Shown: positions 1 through 12,778 of the stretch, piece after piece
How positions within the stretch are numbered: the stretch's first letter is position 1
Layout: every line of letters begins with the position of its first letter
Assembly: GCA_029582265.1 (NCBI GenBank)
Contig: CM055831.1
Span: 27,070,526-27,134,525 of the forward strand
DNA length: 64,000 nucleotides
DNA from: Zoroaster sp. YZ-2022
Lineage: Eukaryota > Echinodermata > Asteroidea > Forcipulatida > Zoroasteridae
Direction of reading: 5' to 3'
Notes under the pieces: model-generated
The model's input: the letters and a program-made list of their open reading frames with translations, nothing else
Databases searched by the model: none
What the model was told of the DNA's origin: nothing
Program-made: the position numbers and the translations under genes

Positions 1-3000
1 AAAACTTGAAAAGTTATTCCCAACCTTAGAAATGTTTCTTTCGTAACAGTGTACAGTGCTGTATTGTTTTCTGTGAAACCGCATGCAAGTTGACCGTATT
101 TTACAGGGGGCTAAGTGTCCATGGAGGCCGTTTAAGGTATGAAGACATTATCCAAATTCAAAGATTTTGTGTTTTCCGAGAGGAGAGAACCTAAGCTTTA
201 ATTTAGATATCAATTTTATCTGCCTCCCTTAAAAACTTGAAAAGTTATTCCCAACCTTAGAAATGTTTCTTTCGTAACAGTGTACAGTGCTGTATTGTTT
301 TCTGTGAAACCGCATGCAAGTTGACCGTATTTTACAGGGGCCTAAGTGTCCATGGAGGCCGTTTAAGGTATGAAGACATTATCAAATTCAAAGATTTTGT
401 GTTTTTCCGAGAGGGGAGAACCTAAGCTTTAATTTAGATATCAATTTTATCTGCCTCCCTTAAAAACTTGAAAAGTTATTCCCAACCTTAGAAATGTTTC
501 TTTCGTAACAGTGTACAGTGCTGTATTGTTTTCTGTGAAACCGCATGCAAGTTGACCGTATTTTACAGGGGCTAAGTGTCCATGGAGGCCGTTTAAGGTA
601 TGAAGACATTATCCAAATTCAAAGATTTTGTGTTTTCGAGAGGAGAACCTAAGCTTTAATTTAGATATCAATTTATCTGCCTCCTTAAAAACTTGAAAAG
701 TTATTCCCAACCTTAGAAATGTTTCTTTCGTAACAGTGTACAGTGCTGTATTGTTTTCTGTGAAACCGCATGCAAGTTGACCGTATTTTACAGGGGCCTA
801 AGTGTCCATGGAGGCCGTTTAAGGTATGAAGACATTATCCAAATTCAAAGATTTTGTGTTTTCCGAGAGGAGAACCTAAGCTTTAATTTAGATATCAATT
901 TTATCTGCCTCCTTAAAAACTTGAAAAGTTATTCCCAACCTTAGAAATGTTTCTTTCGTAACAGTGTACAGTGCTGTATTGTTTTCTGTGAAACCGCATG
1001 CAAGTTGACCGTATTTTACAGGGAGATAAGTGTCCATGGAGGCCGTTTAAGGTATGAAGACATTATCCAAATTCAATGATTTTGTGTTTTTCGAGAGGAG
1101 AACCTAAGCTTTAATTTAGATATCAATTTTATCTGCCTCCTTAAAAACTTGAAAAGTTATTCCCAACCTTAGAAATGTTTCTTTCGTAACAGTGTATAGT
1201 GCTGTATTGTTTTCTGTGAAACCGCATGCAAGTTGACCGTATTTTACAGGGCCTAAGTGTCCATGGAGGCCGTTTAAGGTATGAAGACATTATCCCAATT
1301 CAAAGATTTTGTGTTTTCCGAGAGGAGAACCTAAGCTTTAATTTAGATATCAATTTTATCTGCCTCCCTTAAAAACTTGAAAAGTTATTCCCAACCTTAG
1401 AAATGTTTCTTTCGTAACAGTGTACAGTGCTGTATTGTTTTCTGTGAAACCGCATGCAAGTTGACCGTATTTTACAGGGGATAAGTGTCCATGGAGGCCG
1501 TTTAAGGTATGAAGACATTATCCAAATTGAAAGATTTTGTGTTTTCGAGAGGAGAACCTAAGCTTTAATTTAGATATCAATTTTATCTGCCTCCCTTAAA
1601 AACTTGAAAAGTTATTCCCAACCTTAGAAATGTTTCTTTCGTAACAGTGTACAGTGCTGTATTGTTTTCTGTGAAACCGCATGCAAGTTGACCGTATTTT
1701 ACAGGGGGCCTAAGTGTCCATGGAGGCCGTTTAAGGTATGAAGACATTATCCAAATTCAAAGATTTTGTGTTTTTCCGAGAGGGGAGAACCTAAGCTTTA
1801 ATTTAGATATCAATTTTATCTGCCTCCCTTAAAAACTTGAAAAGTTATTCCCAACCTTAGAAATGTTTCTTTCGTAACAGTGTACAGTGCTGTATTGTTT
1901 TCTGTGAAACCGCATGCAAGTTGACCGTATTTTACAGGGGCCTAAGTGTCCATGGAGGCCGTTTAAGGTATGAAGACATTATCCAAATTCAAAGATTTTG
2001 TGTTTTTCAAGAGGGGAGAACCTAAGCTTTAATTTAGATATCAATTTTATCTGCCTCCCTTAAAAACTTGAAAAGTTATTCCCAACCTTAGAAATGTTTC
2101 TTTCGTAACAGTGTACAGTGCTGTATTGTTTTCTGTGAAACCGCATGCAAGTTGACCGTATTTTACAGGGGGCCTAAGTGTCCATGGAGGCCGTTTAAGG
2201 TATGAAGACATTATCCAAATTCAAAGATTTTGTGTTTTTCCGAGAGGGGAGAACCTAAGCTTTAATTTAGATATCAATTTTATCTGCCTCGCATAAAAAC
2301 TTGAAAAGTTATTCCCAACCTTAGAAATGTTTCTTTCGTAACAGTGTACAGTGCTGTATTGTTTTCTGTGAAACCGCATGCAAGTTGACCGTATTTTACA
2401 GGGGCCTAAGTGTCCATGGAGGCCGTTTAAGGTATGAAGACATTATCCAAATTCAAAGATTTTGTGTTTTTCCGAGAGGAGATAACGTAAGCTTTAATTT
2501 AGATATCAATTTTATCTGCCTCCCTTAAAAACTTGAAAAGTTATTCCCAACCTTAGAAATGTTTCTTTCGTAACAGTGTACAGTGCTGTATTGTTTTCTG
2601 TGAAACCGCATGCAAGTTGACCGTATTTTACAGGGGGCTAAGTGTCCATGGAGGCCGTTTAAGGTATGAAGACATTATCCAAATTCAAAGATTTTGTCTT
2701 TTTTTCCGAGAGGGGAGAACCTAAGCTTTAATTTAGATATCAATTTTATCTTCCTCCATCAAAAACTTGAAAAGTTATTCCCAACCTTAGAAATGTTTCT
2801 TTCGTAACAGTGTACAGTGCTGTATTGTTTTCTGTGAAACCGCATGCAAGTTGACCGTATTTCACAGGGGGCTAAGTGTCCATGGAGGCCGTTTAAGGTA
2901 TGAAGACATTATCCAAATTCAAAGATTTTGTGTTTTTCCGAGAGGGGAGAACCTAAGCTTTAATTTAGATATCAATTTTATCTGCCTCCTTAAAAACTTG

Positions 3001-5462
3001 AAAAGTTATTCCCAACCTTAGAAATGTTTCTTTCGTAACAGTGTACAGTGCTGTATTGTTTTCTGTGAAACCGCATGCAAGTTGACCGTATTTTACAGGG
3101 GATAAGTGTCCATGGAGGCCGTTTAAGGTATGAAGACATTATCCAAATTCAAAGATTTTGTGTTTTTCCGAGAGGGGAGAACCTAAGCTTTAATTTAGAT
3201 ATCAATTTTATCTGCCTCCCTTAAAAACTTGAAAAGTTATTCCCAACCTTAGAAATGTTTCTTTCGTAACAGTGTACAGTGCTGTATTGTTTTCTGTGAA
3301 ACCGCATGCAAGTTGACCGTATTTTACAGGGGCCTAAGTGTCCATGGAGGCCGTTTAAGGTATGAAGACATTATCCAAATTCAAAGATTTTGTGTTTTTC
3401 CGAGAGGTGAGAACCTAAGCTTTAATTTAGATATCAATTTTATCTGCCTCCCTTAAAAACTTGAAAAGTTATTCCCAACCTTAGAAATGTTTCTTTCGTA
3501 ACAGTGTACAGTGCTGTATTGTTTTCTGTGAAACCGCATGCAAGTTGACCGTATTTTACAGGGCCTAAGTGTCCATGGAGGCCGTTTAAGGTATGAAGAC
3601 ATTATCCAAATTCAAAGATTTTGTGTTTTTCGAGAGGAGAACCTAAGCTTTAATTTAGATATCAATTTTATCTGCCTGCCTTAAAAACTTGAAAAGTTAT
3701 TCCCAACCTTAGAAATGTTTCTTTCGTAACAGTGTACAGTGCTGTATTGTTTTCTGTGAAACCGCATGCAAGTTGACCGTATTTTACACGGGGCTAAGTG
3801 TCCATGGAGGCCGTTTAAGGTATGAAGACATTATCCAAATTCAAAGATTTTGTGTTTTTCATATATAGGAGAACCTAAGCTTTAATTTAGATATCAATTT
3901 TATCTTCCTCCCTTAAAAACTTGAAAAGTTATTCCCAACCTTAGAAATGTTTCTTTCGTAACAGTGTACAGTGCTGTATTGTTTTCTGTGAAACCGCATG
4001 CAAGTTGACCGTATTTTACAGGGGCCTAAGTGTCCATGGAGGCCGTTTAAGGTATGAAGACATTATCCAAATTCAAAGATTTTGTGTTTTTCCGAGAGGG
4101 GAGAACCTAAGCTTTAATTTAGATATCAATTTTATCTTCCTCCCTTAAAAACTTGAAAAGTTATTCCCAACCTTAGAAATGTTTCTTTCGTAACAGTGTA
4201 CAGTGCTGTATTGTTTTCTGTGAAACCGCATGCAAGTTGACCGTATTTTACAGGGGATAAGTGTCCATGGAGGCCGTTTAAGGTATGAAGACATTATCCA
4301 AATTCAAAGATTTTGTGTTTTCCGAGAGGGAGAACCTAAGCTTTAATTTAGATATCAATTTTATCTGCCTCCCTTAAAAACTTGAAAAGTTATTCCCAAC
4401 CTTAGAAATGTTTCTTTCGTAACAGTGTACAGTGCTGTATTGTTTTCTGTGAAACCGCATGCAAGTTGACCGTATTTTACAGGGCCTAAGTGTCCATGGA
4501 GGCCGTTTAAGGTATGAAGACATTATCCAAATTCAAAGATTTTGTGTTTTTCGAGAGGGAGAACCTAAGCTTTAATTTAGATATCAATTTTATCTGCCTC
4601 CTTAAAACTAGAAAAGTTATTCCCAACCTTAGAAATGTTTCTTTCGTAACAGTGTACAGTGCTGTATTGTTTTCTGTGAAACCGCATGCAAGTTGACCGT
4701 ATTTTAAAGGGGCTAAGTGTCCATGGAGGCCGTTTAAGGTAAGAAGACATTATCCAAATTCAAAAGATTTTGTGTTTTTCGAGAGGAGAACCTAAGCTTT
4801 AATTTAGATATCAATTTTATCTGCCTCCCTTAAAAACTTGAAAAGTTATTCCCAACCTTAGAAATGTTTCTTTCGTAACAGTGTACAGTGCTGTATTGTT
4901 TTCTGTGAAACCGCATGCAAGTTGACCGTATTTTACAGGGGCCTAAGTGTCCATGGAGGCCGTTTAAGGTATGAAGACATTATCCAAATTCAAAGATTTT
5001 GTGTTTTTCCGAGAGAGGAGAACCTAAGCTTTAATTTAGATATCAATTTTATCTGCCTTCCTTAAAAACTTGAAAAGTTATTCCCAACCTTAGAAATGTT
5101 TCTTTCGTAACAGTGTACAGTGCTGTATTGTTTTCTGTGAAACCGCATGCAAGTTGACCGTATTTTACAGGGGCTAAGTGTCCATGGAGGCCGTTTAAGG
5201 TATGAAGACATTATCCAAATTCAAAGATTTTGTGTTTTTCCGAGAGGGGAGAACCTAAGCTTTAATTTAGATATCAATTTTATCTGCCTCCCTTAAAAAC
5301 TTGAAAGTTATTCCCAACCTTAGAAATGTTTCTTTCGTAACAGTGTACAGTGCTGTATTGTTTTCTGTGAAACCGCATGCAAGTTGACCGTATTTTACAG
5401 GGGCCTAAGTGTCCATGGAGGCCGTTTAAGGTATGAAATAATTATCCAAATTCAAAAGATTT
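1..5462. repeat. 231-bp satellite array, about 24 tandem monomers
   Basis: The segment GTTGACCGTATTTTACAGGG recurs 24 times. Measured spacing between successive copies of AAAACTTGAAAAGTTATTCC is 231, 231, 225 and 228 bp for the first copies, so the monomer is about 225-232 bp. Copies are nearly identical. Most differences are run lengths (the G run before CTAAG, the T run before CGAGAGG, the C run in CTGCCTCC). A few copies carry true variants, for example around 2289-2292 (CTCGCATAAA), 3860-3868 (CATATATAG replacing CCGAGAGGG) and 5434-5442. Each monomer contains a short inverted repeat, GGCC-N14-GGCC, around the CCATGG. No frame stays open across monomers. The array begins before base 1 and runs into the gap, so its true size is unknown. 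It looks like ordinary satellite DNA (pericentromeric, subtelomeric or heterochromatic); I do not recognise the family. Confidence 0.97.
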
Positions 5463-5962
5463 NNNNNNNNNNNNNNNNNNNNNNNNNNNNNNNNNNNNNN
5501 NNNNNNNNNNNNNNNNNNNNNNNNNNNNNNNNNNNNNNNNNNNNNNNNNNNNNNNNNNNNNNNNNNNNNNNNNNNNNNNNNNNNNNNNNNNNNNNNNNNN
5601 NNNNNNNNNNNNNNNNNNNNNNNNNNNNNNNNNNNNNNNNNNNNNNNNNNNNNNNNNNNNNNNNNNNNNNNNNNNNNNNNNNNNNNNNNNNNNNNNNNNN
5701 NNNNNNNNNNNNNNNNNNNNNNNNNNNNNNNNNNNNNNNNNNNNNNNNNNNNNNNNNNNNNNNNNNNNNNNNNNNNNNNNNNNNNNNNNNNNNNNNNNNN
5801 NNNNNNNNNNNNNNNNNNNNNNNNNNNNNNNNNNNNNNNNNNNNNNNNNNNNNNNNNNNNNNNNNNNNNNNNNNNNNNNNNNNNNNNNNNNNNNNNNNNN
5901 NNNNNNNNNNNNNNNNNNNNNNNNNNNNNNNNNNNNNNNNNNNNNNNNNNNNNNNNNNNNNN
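5463..5962. other. Assembly gap of 500 N
   Basis: Exactly 500 undetermined bases separate the satellite array from the 7.6-kb unit array. The round number suggests a placeholder of unknown true size, so the satellite/unit junction is not observed. Confidence 0.99.
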
Positions 5963-7428
5963 TTTACAATGATTGATGGTAATATAGGTTAGATATGACG
6001 AGAAAAGTGGCAGAAAAATAGTTTCCGAATGTGGTTGTTCCATACAGTTTGCACAAGTTTCTGTCCCATTATTTATAGTTGAGTTCCTAAGCTGGAATTA
6101 GTACAAGGAAGTTTTAAGCACTCTTTCTATTGTGCAAAACATGGCTTGTACATAATTTGTGCACTGTCACGTGATTGCAATTCATTGTATATTCTCCCTT
6201 GTCCGTGCACGGCCAAAGAAATGCATTGTTGTTTTACCCACCCACTCACTCGGCTTTGTAGATACCTGCAGTCGTAGACCCTCTATTGTCCCTGTTTTGT
6301 TTGTACTTTAACTTTTTGGGAAGACCTTACCCCACTTCCCTTCCATTCCCTGACTACCAAGTGTCAAAATATAATCCAATCAGTCATATTTATAATACGG
6401 ACTGTCTCAAATTATGTTTTCACAGAATGCATGGGAGCTACACGGGCTACTCTCACGTGAATTGAACTCCTTCACCAAGCTGCCCAGTCTGGCTGTAATT
6501 GCAATGGAGTAGCTGTACTGTGCTCGAGAAATATTGATTCAAAATAAAATTGAGATACGGTAAGTACATTTGTATACGGCATATGGGAGAGGAAATACAG
6601 AAACATAAGATAACCGGGCCAGCAAATTGTGGCAAAACTTTTCGATTGAATTCATTAAATAACATTATTCAAAACCTTCACCAATCCAGTGACAGGTACA
6701 TTTGCCTGGGTTGGAGCAGAAATAAGTGAGCTTGTGTTTCTTAACGATTTTTGTTGTACTGCACAAGTATTGCCTTGGAATGATATGCTGCTTTTATTAG
6801 AAGGGCAAACAGTCCATATCAGCACCCAAGAGTCATTATGCAAGAGATCTAACTTTTGATAAGGACGCTCCCACATTTTGCAGTGGAAAGCAGCCCTTGG
6901 TTTACATTAGTGGTGGCTCTGTAGATGAACACAAGATTGAGATGATGTCTGTTAGGTGGAACACATTTGCATTTTCATATCAAATTTCAAAAGAATAACA
7001 AAAAGGATATACCTGCATGTCCCTTTTGCTTTGCACATTTCATACTGGATAATATTAATGAAGATGATTTAAATGAGGCACTACAATGCAATCATTGCAT
7101 TTTATAAATGACTATTGTTAAATTAAAATTACTACCCTCATGACCAAAGTAGTAGTAGTAATTCTTGTGAGTTGCTACTGGTCACAAACTGATACAATTG
7201 CATACTCCGAGTTGATTCTGCTCTGCCATTAACATATTGTGTACTTGAAAAGTTACTAAACAAAATCTTAAGGAAAACAAGGTCCATTTCTGCCGATTAC
7301 TGAAACAGCCGATGTCTCATTATACCCTAGTGAAAATAGCCAATAAGGATAATAATTAAACATCCCAAATAAGACGATTTCAAACCAAAGATTTTCAAAT
7401 GGTATGAAGTTGTTACAATTGTACATGG

Positions 7429-7511
7429 GTCATTCCATATGAACTCGCCCAGAGGTCCCGTGGTGACTAACTCAAATGTTGGGTTCTCTGGTTGAGTTCA
7501 TGTCGAATGAC
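7429..7511. repeat. 83-bp hairpin in sub-repeat A
   Basis: The left arm GTCATTCCATATGAACTC plus CCAGAG pairs with CTCTGG plus GAGTTCATGTCGAATGAC at 22 of 26 positions around a loop of about 31 bases. The B copy (for example 9119-9200, or 35075-35157 on the other orientation) has ATCTGGAATGAC at its right end and pairs slightly better (23 of 26). Present twice per unit. It could be a MITE remnant or an RNA fold; no family is recognised. Confidence 0.8.
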
Positions 7512-7827
7512 ACGTATTGGGAAATTTAACAAATAAAACCATTACTATAACCTATTAAAATAATTTATAACCAATCCAAAACAATTTGATGATAGATTTA
7601 CACACATGCGCCCCCGCCACATATTTGTCAATGAGTTTAATTTGTTTGTTATGAATTGATATTAAGAAATACTATGAACAAAACATTGTCTGTGATTAAG
7701 TCAAATAATGCATCTTGAATGAATTATTTAAAATGTAATATTCATGACCACTTTTCATTTGTCTACTTACAGTGTTTATGTATGTGCAACATGTCCAAAT
7801 GCGTTGTCATTTTGCGGTTTAAAAAGG

Positions 7828-8196
7828 TAGTATACACCATTTGCTTTTGCTGTAATTTTCGAACATGGATGGGTTAGGGGATTCATATTATAGTAAATAT
7901 TGTGACGGTGACCTGTTTTAAAGTTTTGTGTTCATAGATTCTTGAAAATCCCCCCTCAAAATAAAATGCTGTTCTGCTAGTCGTGTGGTCCGTGTTTGAA
8001 ACGGTTGGGTTTGTCCAATGATTGCCGGCCGGCAATCGTTGAAAATTGATACATAATTCCACTTTTCTTGAGGACCACAGCACAGCATGTGCCGTTATTT
8101 CACAAGATGCTGGAGACTGTTACTCACTTACAGTCAAGTAAGGTATTTCATAATAATTCACTAGTTCTTTTTTATGTTTGCAAATGGTGTATACTA
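7828..8196. mobile_element. MITE-like block with 17-bp terminal inverted repeats
   Basis: The block is bounded by TAGTATACACCATTTGC and its exact reverse complement GCAAATGGTGTATACTA, 369 bp overall. If the outer TA is the target duplication, the ends are 15-bp TIRs beginning GTATACACC, as expected for a small non-autonomous Tc1/mariner-like or similar element. No transposase is present. The interior has a central GC-rich palindrome and a variable C/G run. The block recurs in every sub-repeat A and B, for example 9519-9895 in B of L1, where the size is 377 bp because of the C run. Confidence 0.6.
8023..8040. repeat. Perfect 18-bp GC-rich palindrome
   Basis: GATTGCCGGCCGGCAATC is its own reverse complement and extends to 26 bp with one mismatch (CAAT on one side, GTTG on the other). 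It contains the 8-bp core GGCCGGCC. It lies near the middle of the MITE-like block and is intact in L1-L3, R0 and R1 but altered in several right-half copies. Confidence 0.9.
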
Positions 8197-10920
8197 AACT
8201 GATATACACCCAACCAAAAAACAAAGCCCCCCCCCAAAAAAAGAAAAAAGTGCTCAATAGTTTGTGAATTAGAACAAAAAAGTATAAGGGGAGGGGACTT
8301 TCTTTTTGGATTGGGTATATTGTTAAAATAGACTTTGTTTAGAAAATTGGTGTTGGGCCCAGTGTAACCAAAAAATGACGGTAATGCCCCTTGATATTAA
8401 ATATTTAAAAAAATGACTCATTACTTAGTTTCTGGATCAGAGATTGTCAATTATGGTGTACTGGTAATTAACAGTTTTTCCTTTTGTTTGGACCTGCTGC
8501 TAGGTATTTCAGTTCAACAAACGAAAAAATGCAAATATGTAAGTATGAATTAATGTAACTAATAAATGTGACCTGTTTCAACGAAAACAAAAACAAGTCG
8601 CACATGCTGATTTTTGTGCTATGACCGGATGAAATAAAATGGGGGTGAAAATTTAGTGAATTTAGTATTTGCAGTTTTGGGTGGATTTAGTGACATTAAT
8701 CTCTTATCTTTCACCGTGTTATTTTTGTTTATTTTGCAAGAACAAACATTGGTCAATTGGTAAAATCCTGCAATTCCTCTGATAAACCATGAAAACAAGA
8801 AAGAGTGCTCAAGTTTTCCTTTAGCTGAATGAAACCACCCATACTGAAATTAACATATAACAATAATTCTGGTGTCAAATTTAAAGCTAAACGTTGTCCT
8901 CTTTCCATCTGTACCAGAAACTTAATTTCAACAAAATATGACTTGTTTATGGTTTTGTGAGAGTAGGTCACAAATGTGGAAATGTAAAACAGAAGTCAAA
9001 ACAAATAAAATTTAGCCAATAAAAAATAGCCAATAAGGATAATAATTAAGCATCCCAAATAAGACGATTTCAAACCAAAGATTTTCAAATGGTTTGAAGT
9101 TGTTAGAATATACATGGGTCATTCCATATGAACTCGCCCAGAGGTCCCGTGGTGACTAACTCAAATTTTGGGTTCTCTGGTTGAGTTCATCTGGAATGAC
9201 ACGTATTGGAATTTTAACAAATCAAACCAGTACTAGAAACTATTAAAATAATTTATAACCAATCCAAAAATAATTTGATGATAGATTCACACACATCCGC
9301 GCCCCCCCGCCATATTTGTCAATGAGTTTAATTTGTTTGTTATGAATTGATATTAAGAAATACTATGAACAAAACATTGTCTGTGATTAAGTCAAATAAT
9401 GCATCTTGAATGAATTATTTAAAATGTAATATTCATGACCACTTTTCATTTGTCTACTTACAGTGTTTATGTATGTGCAACATGTCCAAATGCGTTGTCA
9501 TTTTGCGGTTTAAAAAGGTAGTATACACCATTTGCTTTTGCTGTAATTTTCGAACATGGATGGGTTAGGGGATTCATATTATAGTAAATATTGTGACGGT
9601 GACCTGTTTTAAAGTTTTGTGTTCATAGATTCTTGAAAATCCCCCCCCCCCCCTCCAAAATAAAATGCTGTTCTGGTAGTCTTGTGGTCAGTGTTTGAAA
9701 ATGTTGGGTTTTTCCAATGATTGCCGGCCGGCAATCGTTGAAAATTGATACATAATTCCAATTTTCTTGAGGACCACAGCACAGCATGTGCCGTTATTTC
9801 ACAAGATGCTGGAGACTGTTACTCACTTACAGTAAAGTAAGGTATTTCATAATAATTCACTAGTTCTTTTTTATGTTTGCAAATGGTGTATACTAAACTG
9901 ATATACACCCAACCAAAAAACAAAGCCCCCCCCCCAAAAAAAAAAAAAGTGCTCAATAGTTTGTGAATTAGAACAAAAAAGTATAAGGGGGGGGGACTTT
10001 CTTTTTGGATTGGGTATATTGTTAAAATAGACTTTGTTTAGAAAATTGGTGTTGGGCCCAGTGTAACCAAAAAATGACGGTAATGCCCCTTGATATTAAA
10101 TATTTAAAAAAATGACTCATTACTTAGTTTCTGGATCAGAGATTGTCAATTATGGTGTACTGGTAATTAACAGTTTTTCCTTTTGTTTGGACCTGCTGCT
10201 AGGTATTTCAGTTCAACAAACGAAAAAATGCAAATATGTAAGTATTAATTAATGTAACTAATAAATGTGACCTGTTTCAACAAAAACAAAAAAAAAAGCG
10301 CTGATTTTTGTACTATGACCGGATGAAATAAATGGGGGTGAAAATTTAGTGAATTTAGTATTTGCAGTTTTGGGTGGATTTAGTGACATTAATCTCTTAT
10401 CTTTCACCGTGTTATTTTTGTTTATTTTGCAAGAACAAACATCGGTCAATTGGTAAAATCCTGCAATTCCTCTGATAAACCATGAAAACAAGAAAAAGTG
10501 CTCAAGTTTTCCTTTAGCTGAATGAAACCACCCATACTGAAATTAACATAACAATAATTCTGGTGTCAAATTTAAAGCTAAACGTTGTCCTCTTTCCATC
10601 TGTACCAGAAACTTAATCTCAACAAAATATGACTTGTTTATGGTTTTGTGAGAGTAGGTCACAAATGTGGAAATGTAAAACAGAAGTCAAAACAATAAAA
10701 ATTTAGCAAATAAAAACCAAAAACTGTGGTGTGATTTGCGTTTTATTCATAGTGTTTATTTCTTGGCACAAAAACACAAAGTATTACAATTTAGACATAA
10801 TTATGACTAAGTCACCAAGCCTTTTTTGGCACTCTTTTGCAAGGAATAACCTAACTCAGTAATTTAGTGATAAATAACACTTCAGGCTATGCATAGTGGA
10901 ATGACACGATAAAGTTTGCG

Positions 10921-11042
10921 GTGGCACCATGTGACTAATATCTTTCACAAGTTGTGTAGGTTCTTAAAAGAACAACTTGGTTGGAAACCAAACGGTTCTT
11001 TTAAGAACCTACAACTCAAGAAAGATAGTCGCATGGTGCCAC
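10921..11042. repeat. 122-bp hairpin, L1 copy
   Basis: Inverted copy of the R1 hairpin; both terminal 11-bp arms are intact and both nested palindromes are present. Confidence 0.85.
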
Positions 11043-12778
11043 TATGGCTATATTTCCTACATTTTTTATTTATTTTTTTTTTTTTTGGTTTGAGGGGTTA
11101 ACAAACAATATTTGTCTGAACAATGAGTGAAGTATGTAAATATCATTAATAATAATTATCACAGAACAATGCACTATGAATACATTAGCTAAATCAGCTA
11201 TTTATTAACACTTTCCAGTTCCAGCCACTTCTGTAAGGCATAGCCCTCCTTACCACAGCATGCTCTATTAATGTGAAGGCAACTAATAAACAAGTCGCAC
11301 AGGCAGATTTTGCGCTATGACCGGATAAAATAAAAACGGGGGTGAAAATGTTTTGAATTTTGTATTTGCAGTTTTGTTTGGACTTGGTGGCATTAATCTC
11401 TTATCTTTCACCCAGTTTTTTTTTTCGTGCAATTCCTCTGATAAACCATGAAAAACAACAAAAAATGCTCAATTTTAAAATGTGTTTATCTCAAAAGTGG
11501 TTTTCCTTTAGCTGAACGAAACCACCCGTACTAAAATTAACATAATAATTCTGGTGTCAAATTAAAGCTAAACGTTGGCAGTTAACACAAGCAATATTTG
11601 TCTGAACTTCAATGAGTCAAGTATGTAAAACATAATGAATAACAATTATCGTAAAACAATGCACTATGAATACAGTAGCTAAATCAGCTACTTTATTAAC
11701 CATTTTCAGTACCAGCCTTTGCAAGGCAGTAGCCTACCCCCTCCTTACCACAGCATGCTTTGGTATACTTTATTGGCGCATACCATTATGTTGTGCAGAT
11801 TGTGGTTGAGCAATTCATTTTTGAACCACATACACAGGGCAATAAGAAATGCAACATGGTATGTAGTCACTCTGTGGAATGAGAAAAGAAAAAAAATGTC
11901 AGTAGAGGCACCTAATTTACCTGTATCGCATCTTCCACGATTCGAATTAAGCTTGCCCGGTTATCAGATTTCGCTTGCTGTCTTTGCTGCTCAGTTGTCA
12001 AAATTATTTGCCACCGACGAATAGTAATACACTGTAAATTGCACCCCAGTATATATAGGCAGCGGAATGCAATGGGCGGGCATCGTTGTGCACACGTGCA
12101 ATTTTCAAAAGGACTCTAGGCTGGTCCCTGTAAAGTGAAGCAGTTTACCACTTTACCATATACTTTTTCCCCAACCCCATTAGAAACATGCACACGGTCT
12201 ACCATTTGGTATCTCTAGTAAGATTTTGATAGTCTTTAAAATAGTCTTTTTACTTTAAAATGGTAAACCGTCAACCTTTACCGTTTGTTTTCGCGTAACC
12301 CTGGTGACATCCAATCACCGTCAGGCGCTCGTATTGGGCACTCAGGAATGTTTGAATATTTACAAGCATCCACTATAATGACAGATGTTTCACATTGAAG
12401 GTTTTTCTTTGAGAGAATGGAAGACTTGTGTGAGACTTATGTAAGACTGTTAGGACAATAAAGTTAATTTAACCCAATTCGTGGATTATTGGTAAAGTAT
12501 ATTGTCAGTTAATCATTTCAACCGATCAAAATAATGCCATGATCGGCTAATTTTACACATAAATACAGCAGTCGTAGCAGACTGTAGTCACAACGCATTT
12601 GGACATGTTGCACTGCATGCCCTTCCGTCTTAGATATCTACCGAGACCTACTTCGTGCGATGTGGCAAATGTTGTGGTACACAGAAGGGATTCAGGACGC
12701 GTTTGCAACTGATGTACATAATTTTCTCCCTATGATATCATTGTATATTGTTTGTATTCATGTTTTTCTTTGTTTCCA

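Noticed and set aside
4514..4696. 60-codon ORF in the satellite
   Set aside because: It is open in only one monomer because of chance indels; the same frame is closed in the other copies. Satellite, not a gene.
1..5462. CRISPR-like array
   Set aside because: The repeat is a continuous monomer of about 231 bp without spacers, in a eukaryotic context.
5384..6043. ORFs crossing the first N gap
   Set aside because: Almost all residues are undetermined; they exist only because N codons contain no stops.
6655..6876. 73-codon ORF repeated in many units (also 14243, 21852, 29798, 48370)
   Set aside because: Identity follows from recent duplication; R1 and R3 copies are frameshifted, no domain is recognisable, and there is no independent sign of coding constraint.
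8753..8971. 72-codon ORF in sub-repeat A (also 16347, 23936, 35302, 53820)
   Set aside because: Closed in every sub-repeat B by a 2-bp difference and altered in R2, as expected for non-coding repeat sequence.
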